DNA from: Lineus longissimus
Taxonomy: Eukaryota > Nemertea > Pilidiophora > Heteronemertea > Lineidae
Length of the DNA: 64,000 nucleotides
Assembly: GCF_910592395.1 (NCBI RefSeq)
Contig: NC_088311.1
Span: 13,644,501 to 13,708,500, forward strand
Direction: 5' to 3'
The notes beneath the pieces are model-generated. The model worked only from the letters and a program-made list of their open reading frames with translations. It was not told the origin of the DNA and ran no database searches. Positions within the stretch are counted from its first letter, which is position 1, and each line of letters begins with the position of its first letter. Of this stretch, positions 32,403 through 43,483 are shown one piece after another. The translations under genes were made by a program, and so were the position numbers.

Positions 32403-35020
32403 GAAAGATACAATTGAAATGGTTTTCTAATTTCCTCAGTAAAATATGATGTATTATTTTGTCTACATTTTTACGAAAAAAAGGGAATTGTCAAATTTGA
32501 CCCCCTGGCCTGACCCCCCCACTTAGAACAATAGTACATGGTGCTCAGTTATAATCTTTAATTGACTTGTAGTTCAATGAATAACTTACAACTAGAATAC
32601 AGGGATTAGTTCACTGTCCCTTTAATGACAAACAAGTTCCAATCCCTCTCAGAATTCTTAGAGTACTTAATTAAACTATTGATGTATGAGCTTGCCAACT
32701 GTTCAATATCTACACTACTAAATCTATAGACTTCCAAGGAAATCACGGCAACCGTGCGCACTGTCTCTTTGAAACTTCACCTAACCTTTCACTACCTTTC
32801 CGTTCACAAAATGATCGATTCTCAGTCTAAACATTTGCCGGGAATGTGGACTTTTTAGCGATTTTATTCAGGAATTTTGTCTGATCTAAAACTCACGGAA
32901 ATTGCCGGACATTGCCGAAGTTGACCGTTTCGTGTTGATGACGTCATCAGTAGCGAACAAAGTGACAGACCAGTGAAGAGCAGTCAATTTGCAACTTTCG
33001 CAATCATTCTGATTGAGGGGAAAACAAGCATTTCTACATTCTGGGTGGGTTGTAATGTAAAAACTTGACCTAGGTCTATATTGTAAATTAATTTGGGGCG
33101 TATTTTTGTACAAGTTGGAAATTTTTATGGCGTTTGCATTTTAGGTTTGGTGTATAAAACAGGCACTCGAATTGTGAAATATGCTGTAACCCAACCTTTA
33201 GCGCCCTCCTTGCTAAAGAGAGGCCAGTAAACGAGTAATTTTGATCTGGACTCTCTTTCCCACTGAATCTTTAGGAAGTGTTGTGGAGAATTCATGTTTA
33301 GTCTGGACGACACAGCAAGTTTAGTTCTCCAAGTAGCTCTACCCGACATCTGGTGTTATCATATCTTACTGAAGAAAAATTGTTAATGTGGTTGTGGCTT
33401 AAGCCATACCACGGGTAACTTTACTAGTAGATAATTAATGTGCTGTGCAGCAATTAGTGCAACCAGTCAATATTGCAGGGTTGTGTATAAAGCCTAGGTC
33501 TACGGGTCTTGTGTAGGCCTTTATAGTAGATCGGTTTTGGTGAGCCAGTAGTCCTATAACTAGCTATACCACACTCTTCAGAAAACGCATCGGATTACAA
33601 TGTACGCACGGTTACGTACATCGCGACGTTACGTCGTGCGGAGCGCCCGGCGACATCGTTAGCTGATCGGCAGTTTGGTACATCATACCACACTTCCTAA
33701 TTCCGCAAGGGGGATTTCGCGGTACATCTTAATATTGTGATATTTTTTGACCAATCAGAGGAAGCTATCCGCTTCACCCCGCACCACGAACTTCCGGAAT
33801 CAGAGAATAAACAAGTGAGTATCAACTTCGTCAATTTGACGTTTACAAAGTCCGATTTCAGCCAATCTACGACCAAAAACGCTCAGAAAAGCTTGCGGTT
33901 AGTTATTTATAAGTCTTAAGAATACAATGAATGCAGTGATATAGAATTATTTTGCCGTTTGATATGAAAAAACGACCGTCAAAGTTGGAAGGTACAGGCC
34001 GCTTCAAATGCAAAACGGGTTCGGCGAATCCAAGTAGCGTACTCTCCCGCATTAATTATTGGGATTAGTCACGTGACCCCATTGGCGCGTTGTGATTGGT
34101 CAGTTTGCGGGACTGTTCCATTTTACTTCCTGGTTCGGGTGGAGTAGGTTGTTTTTCCATGAATTTCCTGGAATCTTTAATTTAAATCTTATTTTGCACT
34201 GAAACTTATAGTTATAGGTTATTTTTTTAATTCAAAGCTTAATGCATTGTCAGATGTAACCCCCTCGAATAAATTGTTAGGGTCCATGATTGAATTTCAG
34301 ATGTCTTGGAACTGAAAGTACACTGAATCAAGAGTAGACTATTAATACAGGACTGAATAAAGTAGGCTATCATATAAGACCACACCAAGATCAGATATGG
34401 GAACACAGAGTTGGACAGAAAACAACAAAGAGATCTAAAATGAAACATTTGCTTTATTCTAGACTAGGAAAGAATATTTTGGGGAATATTAAAGTATTCC
34501 CTTACCGTACATGTTCCCTTCAGGTATATACATACATGTACTCTGGCCTTATGTTGTAATCTTATTTTTCAGCACATCAAATATTGATATGTTGTACATT
34601 CTTTTTCAGTCTGAGATGGGACACAACTGCACGCATGTGATGCCAGTGTTGACGTAGTTGAAGTACACAGTACCTGGAATTGGAAAGGAATGAAGGATGA
34701 AGAATCTTTAAAGGAAAATAATTTCATGTTTAATTGCCGGTTGTGCAGTGAGACAGGACTCTGATTTACTATAGTATGACAATTATGTTGGATCTGTGTC
34801 TGTTCGAAACTTTGTTCGGATATCATGTTTTGAGCCTGGGGTTTTGAGTTTAAACACATTTCATAGATTTAAGAGAACTGTGTTCATAAGGTAATAGGTA
34901 GGTCCTTACGGTTGAATTTTACATTTCATTACGGAGATTTTGATATATTACAAGCCAAGGTTGGTAGTAAGAAATATTTTCCCGAGAAATTCTTTAAAAA
35001 AAATCAAAATTGCCGACGCG
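32403..35020. other. Intronic stretch, no gene recognised
   Basis: No repeat ends or coding domains were identified. At 34066-34135 promoter-type motifs cluster: TCACGTGAC (E-box), ATTGGCGCG and GATTGGTC (inverted CCAAT boxes), ACTTCCTGG (ETS). A further GACCAATCAG is near 33749. GTGGCTTAAGCCATACCAC near 33393 contains a palindrome. These may be relics of a transposon or host control element; no open frame of interest follows. Confidence 0.4.
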
Positions 35021-35025
35021 CAAAT

Positions 35026-35370
35026 CCAAGATGGCCGCCACTTCAACATTTTGCCAAGTGCAACATGTGTTGTTTTCTCTGTTTCTGATTTGGTAGTTTG
35101 TTTATGCCTTCATAATATGATTAGGTTCAGTATCCTGGTGATGTACACTTACCTCGGCATTGTAAAAATCCAAAATGGCCGCCATTGAAAATCCAAGATG
35201 GCCGCCACTCATTCCGACATTTTTGTTGAAGTGGCATCGTCACAAGCTTTCCGTAGACATATTACATGCCACACATCTTTGCCAACTCCTGCTATAGCAG
35301 TCCGCATAAATCTAAGTGGCGGACATTTTGAATCCAAGATGGCTGCCGCCGATCCCAAGATGGCCGCCAA
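35026..35370 (+). repeat. Five copies of CCAAGATGGCCGCC
   Basis: CCAAGATGGCCGCC or a one-base variant occurs at about 35026, 35170, 35193, 35334 and 35355. AAGATGGCGGC/AAGATGGCCGCC is close to the known YY1-type consensus, so these could be protein-binding sites. The spacing is irregular, so it is not a simple tandem array. Confidence 0.7.
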
Positions 35371-36074
35371 TGGATTCGGCATGAGAAAAAAATGCCGTCT
35401 GGAAATTTTCATCATTTTCCGCCCTTTTTTGGGCAGTGTAGACAAGAAAATAGGAGAGAAATGTGTACCTTTTAAAAATTCTTTGCCCTAGGGTAGGCCC
35501 CCCTACCCCCCTGCTAAATGACGTGTCCCACTTGTCCAAATGTCCTACAAAACCCATTGTAATGGATTTGTGAAACAATAAGAGGTCTTTATATATAAAT
35601 CAATGTCATTTCGTTATTTATTGACCGATTTTCAAAATTCAAAAAACACTTTGATCCTTACCTCCAGCTCTATCACCCTATCTAGAAATAGTGTGTGTTT
35701 TATGGAGTTAAAAAAATGGTGTGGTATAGCTACTATAACTGCTAAGACAAGAAACCTTTGGTGGAAACTGCTTAACATGCAGTTTCCATGCAGTTTTCAT
35801 GCAGCCATTCCTTTGTGTCCAGTACCCTATGTCTGCCATGTGTAGAAGTCTACAATTTCCTCATATAAAATGTCTGGTATTCTTTAAAGCTGAACTGAAT
35901 GCACAGAACCAGAGCAGCCCATGCGGCAATAGTAAGAAATTCACGACCGAAAGGCCCTTCTGAAAATGGACTGAACATGATAGACCTCCAATGCTTGATT
36001 TCACAAATCAGCAAGCCGTAGGACAATACGGACCTTCGCAGAGAATTCTGGAAGGAAAAAAATAAAAAGGTCGT

Positions 36075-36150
36075 CTCATCGTGACTTGAACTCGAGACCT
36101 CTGGTTTTATTTGCCAGCACTCTTATCCTCAAGGCCACTGGGCTGCTTGA
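36075..36150 (-). ncRNA. tRNA-like module (SINE-type), leftward
   Basis: On the minus strand the A-box-like TGGCCTTGAGGATAAGAG and the B-box-like GAGTTCAAGTC lie at tRNA-like spacing, with AGCCCAGTGG at the 5' side. The cloverleaf does not close, so this is a tRNA-derived repeat rather than a working tRNA gene. The better-preserved relative at 44040-44112 has GAGTTCGACTCCC. Confidence 0.5.
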
Positions 36151-36439
36151 AATGCCTATCGTTTTATACGCCTTTATAGAATGTGCAAACATTTGAGTGT
36201 AATCTTTGTTCAACATCTTTGAGCGGCTTCCAGTGGGCAACTGCAGGAAGAAAGTCATTTTTTCTTTGCTGTGCGTGATTATGTATGCGGAGTCTACGTT
36301 TTCTCTTAGCAATGTTCACCTTTGTCTTGGTATCTTCTTCTATTACATGTACTTGAGAAAATTTATGGTTCATCTCTCAAAAATAAAGCATAATCGCCAT
36401 TCATATAAGATATATTTGCTGGCAGCTGTTCACAAGAAA

Positions 36440-36510
36440 GCCCCCTTAGCTCAGACGGTTAGAGCATTCGTATTCTGAGCCCGAGTTCCCGGGTTCAAAT
36501 CCCTGGAGAA
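36440..36510 (+). ncRNA. tRNA-like module (SINE-type), rightward
   Basis: A box TAGCTCAGACGG (36447-36458) and B box GGTTCAAATCC (36492-36502) both fit pol III internal promoter consensus. The 5' end GCCCCCTTAGCTCAG looks like a tRNA, but the anticodon arm is degenerate and the 3' acceptor strand (GGAGAAG) does not pair. It is therefore a tRNA-derived module, not a functional tRNA. Confidence 0.6.
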
Positions 36511-36713
36511 GATTTTGATTTTTTTCTCTTTCATAATTTTTTCCGAGACTGTCCGCATCGTCCTGTGGCTTGCTGGTTTGTGAAATCAAGCACATCGAAG
36601 CATTGGAGGTCTATCATGTTTCAGGCCGTATTCAGAAGGACCTTTCGATCATTTGAATTTCTTACTATTGCCGCATGGGATTCTCTGGTTTTGTGCATGC
36701 AGTTCAGCTTTAA

Positions 36714-37749
36714 CATTGAGCTTATGACGATCATGGAATCTATAGAACCACATACCATAATACATCAGAGAGTAGAATAAGGCCGGACACATTTTCCAAG
36801 GGGTCATTATTTACCTCTGCAATGGATTCTGTTAGTTTGCATTAGACTCTAATCAAAATAATTCATTACCTCCCAGCTTTAGTTTATAATGCATCTCGTG
36901 GTTTGTGTAGGGACAGAGATAACATGACATGCCAGGGAGTAGCACATTGCTGTGTTACACAGAGCGACATAACATGGTGTTCAGTCATGGTTATGAGTAT
37001 AGAGTATTTTAATGACAAAGTCACGACCAGAATGCAGGGAAAAGTGCACTTAAATAATTTCTTCATGGCGCTCACCGAAATAATGCGGCACTGGACAAGT
37101 GCGCATTTGAAGACGGTATAATACTATATATGCTAATTGTTTACAGCATTTCATTCTGGAGGCGTTCTGTCCCTTTAATGACAAACCAATTCCTTTCCCG
37201 GCAGACCAGCATTCTTAGATGAGACTTCTTAATTCGTAATTGTTTTGACCAGAACACAGGCATAAATCACTTTAATAAGTTATGTATGATTTGCACCATG
37301 GTGGTATCACACAAAGGGTTCAATTTAGATAAGCCTTGTACGCCAATAAGTTGGACATCAGTCAATGTTGCAGGCGTCTGCATATTGAGCCAGGGCCTTT
37401 GTCATGTGTAAGCCCGGGCATAGTGGGAATAGGCCTTTATCATATTATTTATTGTACATCAGTTTTGATGAGCCAGTAACCCTATTATTGCAAAGACAAG
37501 CAACCTTTAATGCCCACTGCTGAACATGCAGTTTCCTTGCGTCCTAAGATAGGATGTTCAGGAATCTCTTATGTGCTTTAATTTCTGACATGTCTGAGCT
37601 ATATTGCCAATCATGACCTCAAAAAAGCCTGTCCCTCTTAGACTAGCTTTCTTAGATGAGACTTTTTAATTACACTATGGATGTATCAACTCTCTTATGT
37701 ATTCACACCAACGTTTCACTCCATTGAGCCCTACCAGTCAATGCTCCAA
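36714..37749. other. No gene recognised
   Basis: Intronic sequence without identified repeat ends. Some phrases (TGTCCCTTTAATGACAAACC near 37169 and near 32619) recur, suggesting a further old repeat family. Confidence 0.45.
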
Positions 37750-39990
37750 GGCTATAGCCCTGGGCCCGTATTAAAGCTACATAATTCAAAGTGGGGCACC
37801 TAAAATTGCACACAGGCGTGCAATTCTCAGGGAAAGGGTTTTTCATGATCGCCTCCATCCATAGGACTTCTAAAACGACTTATAATTATATCAGTGATAC
37901 GAAGATGTTCGATCATTAACCATTCAATAATTAACGTTTTGGACTTTCAGTCATTTAGAATATAGCAAAGAGTTAAACTGATAAAGTAAGTTCATGCTGA
38001 ACCCAAAATGTACTCCTATGGTGTTGATCCAAGGCCGGATCTTTGTTCCTGCTCTAATCCTGTTTGTGTTTACACATCTGACTTTGATTGATGACATTGC
38101 TAATACGCCACGCGCTGGTTCCTCGAAGTCGATCCAAAACACCCGGCATTGCGCGGTGTCTCAACTGGTCAAGTTCCTAGAAGTACTAGGTTCATGATGA
38201 TGCATCATATTATTAGCCTCGCTGTTGCATGTGTTTTAATTGTAGTTATGTTTAGGGCAAGGGTTCAAAGCTAGTATCTTCCAAGAATTACTCTGATGAC
38301 AACATTTATGTTTAGATCTTTCGCCAACTCAATTCCTTGAATTGAGTTCTGTTTTGGTCACTGGTTCCCTGAATCAGAACCCTGAAATTGTATTTAATGC
38401 TAGCTTTATCCCTTGTTCTGGGAGTTCAACCATAGCCATTGTAACCTCAACGTTAGCTGCCAGATCCATAGAATTAGATGTTGGACTCTGCATTAATTAA
38501 TCAATAAAAACTGGATCTGGAACACTTTGTGCCTCTTACGTGAATTCTACGAACTGTAACATCGAAACGACGATCCCGTTATCATCAGCGATATTGGTTT
38601 GATCGGTAAACATTATTAGCTCAGCTGACAAAGTCAGCGAGCTGGTAGAATAGCTATTCAGATTCTGTCGGTCCATCCGTCCGTCAACATGGGCTGCGCG
38701 TTTTGTTATCGTAAGACCTAGGCACTTCGTTGACGGTGTTAATTTAGGAGTTGCCCGAGATAAAACTCAGAAACGAAAAATCAGCGTGATCCGACCTGTA
38801 TTAAGAGAATGAGGTCATTTCGCATTTAAATTTCTTCCCCTTTTTACCTTGGTTCACAGAGCAAATATTGTTTTCAAATGTGGCTGAATATTTTTTGATA
38901 TTTTTTTATTTTTACTTTTAATGGAATTGATTTAGTTTTCACCGCCAGTTGGCGCTGCAGGCACATTGACTGAATTTTGGTGATTTGAAATTTGGTGGTG
39001 GCTCTACTTTTTCGCAAGCAGTGTCGCTGATTGGCCAATCGATAGAAAAGATCCCACCATTTAAAAATGGAAGTAGTCGCTGCTTCAATGAAGGTGAGTG
39101 AAATTTCTCATGTTCAGTCGGTTGATACCCTTTTAATCAACATGACCATGTACCTGAAATTTGTTGAGGTACTGTAAAGAGTCTATATAATTCAGATTTA
39201 TCAGTAGTTTTTTATAATATTGCGGACATTTTGTGTACAAATTAACGAAAGTTGGTGCTCGTCTCATGTCATTTTAGAGCGAGAAATTTGTTTCCGTCGA
39301 TCTCTACCAGTGAAAAATCGCTTGCATAGCTTCAAATTTTTGTGAAAATAAGTATCTGAACTTGGTTTCAAATAGTCTAGAGAGTTACCCTTGTGGTGAT
39401 ACATATGGTATGTGATAAATATTTGTGGAAGTTGTGAAATTCGGTTTTCAAACGTGCCGATGATGCAAGCGATCTCGCGTGAATTTTGTAAGTTCTGATA
39501 TGTCGACCGGGTGTAAAAAATCATCGCCAAAATTCAATTCAAAGATCGAAAATGATATCTGAACTTAGTTTGAAATAGCCTACGCAATCATCATTTTGGT
39601 GATATATAACGCATGCATGTAATAATTGATTAATCTGCCTTAAACGCACAATTAAAACGGCGAAAGATCTTGATAAACACTCTGGTGGCGGTCGCACTAA
39701 ATAACGACCGGTAGGGCCCGGAGAAAAAAAATGTAGTGCTCGGACGTTGAATCGGGATTTTTATGCAATTTCAATTGTATATATATGTTGTTGAGATGTA
39801 TTTCTAACAGTTCTGCAACTTTGATGACCAAGCTTGCAGCCAAAGTTGGTAAAATTGATTCTTGTTTATGTACTGCGCTAGCAACCGGAGAATTCGCCGT
39901 CGGCCATTTTGGCTACAGTCCCTGAGTTGTTGTGGTTGGCAATTTTGCAACAAATCTCACCATTTACGTTTGGTTGATAATACCTCATCA

Positions 39991-40293
39991 TTAACCCTTT
40001 CGCTGCGCCGCTCAAAATTATTTCAATATTGATTCCTTGCTGCCCCAAAATACTGTAAAAGCCAATTTTAACATAGGTAACTTGGAGGCCAATATACAGC
40101 CTGAAAGAGAAGAGATAGAGCTTTGGACTATTGGAAAATGTTGTTGGGGACAGCATGGACTTTCAAATTATGCATTTGTCAATCACCTGAAATTATGTTA
40201 ATTAATTAAATAATGCTAATTAGTATTAATCAACGAGGAGAAAAACACCATTTTTGGCTCACCGTAAGGGGAGTCTATATGATAGCGCTGTGT

Positions 40294-40328
<35 letters not shown>

Positions 40329-42335
40329 TCCTAACAGTGGCACGTTTCTTAACTGCTAGGGCTATGAACTTGAAACTTTGTACACAGAATGCCCTAGGTC
40401 AGCTGACCTCTGACACTGATTTTCGGTCCGATCTGATTCTCTGTTTGGCCACCAGGGGGCCAAATGTCGATATCTAAAAAGTGTGATATCTCGCTTATTA
40501 GTGACTTGTTTTCGATAAAACTTTTGTTGTAGGTACTCATAGCAAATATACATTTTATATTATACTGGTTTTTAATTTGACCTTGTTTTCAAGGTCACAG
40601 AGGTCATATGGCGTAAATTGGCCATTAGAGTGTAAACTATGGCACGTTTCTTAACCACTAAAGCTATGAACTTGAAACTTGGTACATATAACCCCCTATA
40701 TCACATAGCCTCTGGTGCTGAAATTTGGTTCGATCTGATTCCTAACTTTGCCACCAGGGGGCCAAAAGTGGAAATCTAAAAAGTGTGATATCTCGCTGAT
40801 AAGTGATTTGTTTTCGATAAAACTTTTGTTGTAGGTACTCATAGCAAATATACATTTTATATTATACGGGTTTTTAATTTGACCTTGCTTTCAAGGTCAC
40901 AGAGGTCATATGGCGTAAATTGGCCATTAGAGTGTAAACTATGGCACGTTTCTTAACCACTAAAGCTATGAACTTGAAACTTGGTACATATAACCCCCTA
41001 TATCACATAGCCTCTGGTGCTGAATTTCAGTTTGATCTGATTCTCAACTTTGCCACCAGGTGGCCAAAAGTGGAAATCTAAAAAGTGTGATATCTTGCTT
41101 ATAAGTGACTTGTTTTCGATAAAATTTTTATGGTAGGTAATTTTAGGAAGAATACATCACATATCTTACGGCTTTTCAATTTGACCTATTTTTCAAGGTC
41201 ACAGAGGTCATATGGCGTAAATTGGCCGTTAGAGGGTAAACTATGGCACGTTTCTTAACCAGTAAAGCTATGAACTTGAAACTTGGTGCATATAACCCCC
41301 TACATCAGATAACCTCTGATGCCAAATTTTGGCCCGATCTGATTCTTTATTCCGCCACCAGGGGGCCATAATGGAAAAAGTAAGAAGTGCAATATCTTGC
41401 TTATTTTTAGTGATTCGTTTTCAATAGCATTTTTATGGTAGGTTCTCCTAGCAAGGATACATCACATATCATATGAGTTTTTGATCTGACCTGCTTTTCA
41501 AGGTCACAGAGGTCAAATGGCGTAAATTGGTCATTTGATTGTAACTATGGCACATTTCTTAACCACTAAAGCTTTGAAATTGAAATTTGATACACATGAC
41601 TCCCTACGTCATGTAACACCGAATTTCGATCTGATCTGGTACTCAACTCGGCCACCAGGAGGCCAAAACTAAAATAAGTAAAAAGTGCAATATCTCGTTT
41701 ATTAGAGACTTGTTTTTGATGATATTCTTATGGTACTTTATACTCCAAGCAACGATACATCACATGTCATATCGACTTTGGTTTGACCTATATACTATAC
41801 ATGTACAATGTTTCTTAATCTGGATGAATTCCAAAGCGCCAAATCTCTATACGGTGAGCACAATGGCCCCTGGCCGTTTCATTCATCTTGACCCAGGCTG
41901 TCACTATCATCCCCCTCAGACCCTGAATCATGCACACTTTCAATCCCCATGCACGCTGTGTACATCGGCATTATGTTCAGAATCATAATCACTAATCAGA
42001 CTCGTCTTCTAACGCCTCGAATTCACTATTTCATCAATTATTGATTCTGCAGTTCGTTGAACACATGACTGAGGCACTTAAATTTGTTTACAAAACTTTG
42101 GACTCAAAATATCGCCTAAACTTTGAATAAAAACACCGAAGTTTTCACCTAGAAATCGGAAGTTCTAGCGGTAAACAACATGGCAGGACACCTAGCGACA
42201 AGTTCCTGTACTAATTTGCTATTAAAAACATCGTCTGATTCAGGTCTCTCCCAAGTCGCAGTTCTGCGTACATCCGCACAGATCGGAAATTTTTTTTGGT
42301 CGCAAAAATGCGTACATCCGCAGCCAAAGGGTTAA
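39991..42335 (-). mobile_element. piggyBac-like element (family 3) with known empty site
   Basis: TTAA at 39991-39994 and 42332-42335 flank the ends CCCTTTCGCTGCG and, inverted, CCCTTTGGCTGCG. The unoccupied site is at 24478-24481 in the other family B copy (CTCATCATTAAGTCCACTAG), giving direct proof of insertion with a TTAA duplication. At the right end TGCGTACATCCGCA is duplicated 44 bp apart (42265 and 42309). Read leftward from there, 42060-41886 contains acidic fragments (EFEALEDESD, HDSGSEGDDSDSLGQD) like the N-terminus of a piggyBac transposase, broken by frameshifts. A family A element (40256-41883) fills most of the body. Confidence 0.93.
40256..41883 (+). mobile_element. Helentron-like element family A with 302-bp modules
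   Basis: The left end is GGCTCACCGTAAGGGGAGTC after TTTTT, with a CGTC microsatellite at 40296-40327. The right end is GGTGAGCACAATGGCCCCTGGCCG then TTTCATT (positions 41853-41883). The modules start TGGCACGTTTCTTAAC at 40338, 40640, 40942, 41244 and 41548 (spacings 302, 302, 302, 304). Each module has a CCACCAGGGGGCCA-type motif and a direct repeat AGGTCACAGAGGTCA (40592, 40894, 41196, 41501). It is nested in the family 3 piggyBac-like element. Confidence 0.85.
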
Positions 42336-43483
42336 GTCCACTAGATCCTGTTCTGTCACATGTCGTAGACGATAGACAATTTTCAAAATGTACTACACCA
42401 CTCGCTCATCTTTAAGCCCAGCTCTCGGCTCACATCATGTGGGGACGGTTGGCTGTTGAGTGTTATGGTTCAGTCTGTGAGACTAATTCAAAGAGGTTAC
42501 ACTTTTATTTTGAATTGGAAAACAGACCACAGGACTGACTTTTCACTGAGTAATAAGTGTGCCCTTCGAAGGTTAAGTCTCTTTCTGGATTGGCTTCCAT
42601 AGATGCCCTGTTCAGGATATCAACTGACAAATGCCTGATCAAGCACAGTATCTGGTCGTGTACATTTCCCCGTCTATGTCACCCTTTTTTCTTCAGTCAG
42701 TGTTAATTTCTCTTCTCTTTTTTTACAGATTAACTGTTGTTGGTTATTGCAAGAGGAGTCTTGGCACATTTCAGGTCCAGTAAAGCACTTGCTGTTCCCA
42801 CATCAGTGCTTACTCGTTTTACTGCTTTCCATTCCCGGAGAGCGTTATCAAATATCTGCCGCAAGGCTTTAAATATCTGCCAAAAGGCATCAAATATCTG
42901 CCGCACTAATAAAGTTCATTTTGTTAACCAACTCGTTATCTTCTTTTCTTCACATACAAATAGACCATCCCAAACATTTGGCTGCATCCACTTCATCAAT
43001 GTCCAGACACCAGTCGGTTTATTTGACCATTTTAAAGCACGAGGTCCCACCTCACAAAATACACTGTAATGATTATGTACCTTGTGTCCATGTGCATGTT
43101 ATTAGTTCCACCTACGCTGCATGAAGACAAGGACTCCCCTCTTTGACGTCACCACACAACTCCTTGACGTCATCACACACCCCACTACTGCCACGGCAAT
43201 AGAAATGACTTTACGTCATAATAGCAGGGTGACGTCAACTCAGTACTTCAGCATGCACTGATATAGCGAGAAGGTCTTTCGCACCAGCACTTCTGCGTGC
43301 TAGACGTTACAGCTTCACGTTTCCTCATAATAACAGGGCACCAACACACACTTGGCCCTTGCCTTCAGCTATCAAATTTAGCTGAGGGCCAGGCCCTTGG
43401 GCCTCTTGTTCTTGTGAGGGATGACCTCGAATCAGAATCTAGGAGGAATTACACGCTGCCTCCTGAGTTGATACTGCTCAAAA

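Larger units (their letters stand above)
35884..36713. mobile_element. TTAA-flanked long inverted-repeat element with two tRNA-like modules
   Basis: TTAA at 35884-35887 and 36710-36713 bound inverted arms of about 170 bp: AGCTGAACTGAATGCACAGA at the left, its relative inverted at the right (TGTGCATGCAGTTCAGCT). The arms run to about 36055 and from about 36540. Directly inside each arm lies a tRNA-like pol III promoter module, pointing outward: minus strand about 36150-36075, plus strand 36440-36510. The 290-bp middle is shared with the copy at 43484-44112. The TTAA target suggests mobilisation by a piggyBac-type transposase. No protein gene is present. Confidence 0.65.
38618..43410 (+). mobile_element. 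Helentron-like element family B, second long copy
   Basis: The left end is AGCTCAGCTGACAAAGTCAG, and the right end carries the hairpin AGGCCC-TT-GGGCCT then CTTGTT. The site without insertion is preserved at about 55376-55405 (GGCAAACATTACTCTTGTGA), placing the insertion between two Ts with no duplication, as described for Helentrons. It carries the piggyBac-like element 39991-42335 inside. The 23459-24480 part of the other copy matches 39213-39990. Confidence 0.78.
37750..43480 (+). mobile_element. Repeat family F, copy split by a family B element
   Basis: Starts near CCCTGGGCCCGTATTAAAGC and runs to GATATTGGTTTGATCGG. It resumes after the nested insertion with CTTGTGAGGGATGACC and AGGAGGAATTACACGCTGCC. 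The same sequence is continuous at about 55030-55460. The GGGCCCGTATTCATAAA end motif suggests a DNA transposon; no gene is seen. Confidence 0.55.

Noticed and set aside
36440-36510. Functional tRNA gene
   Set aside because: A and B boxes are good, but the anticodon arm is degenerate and the acceptor stem does not pair. The same module recurs inside a repeat at 43680-43748.
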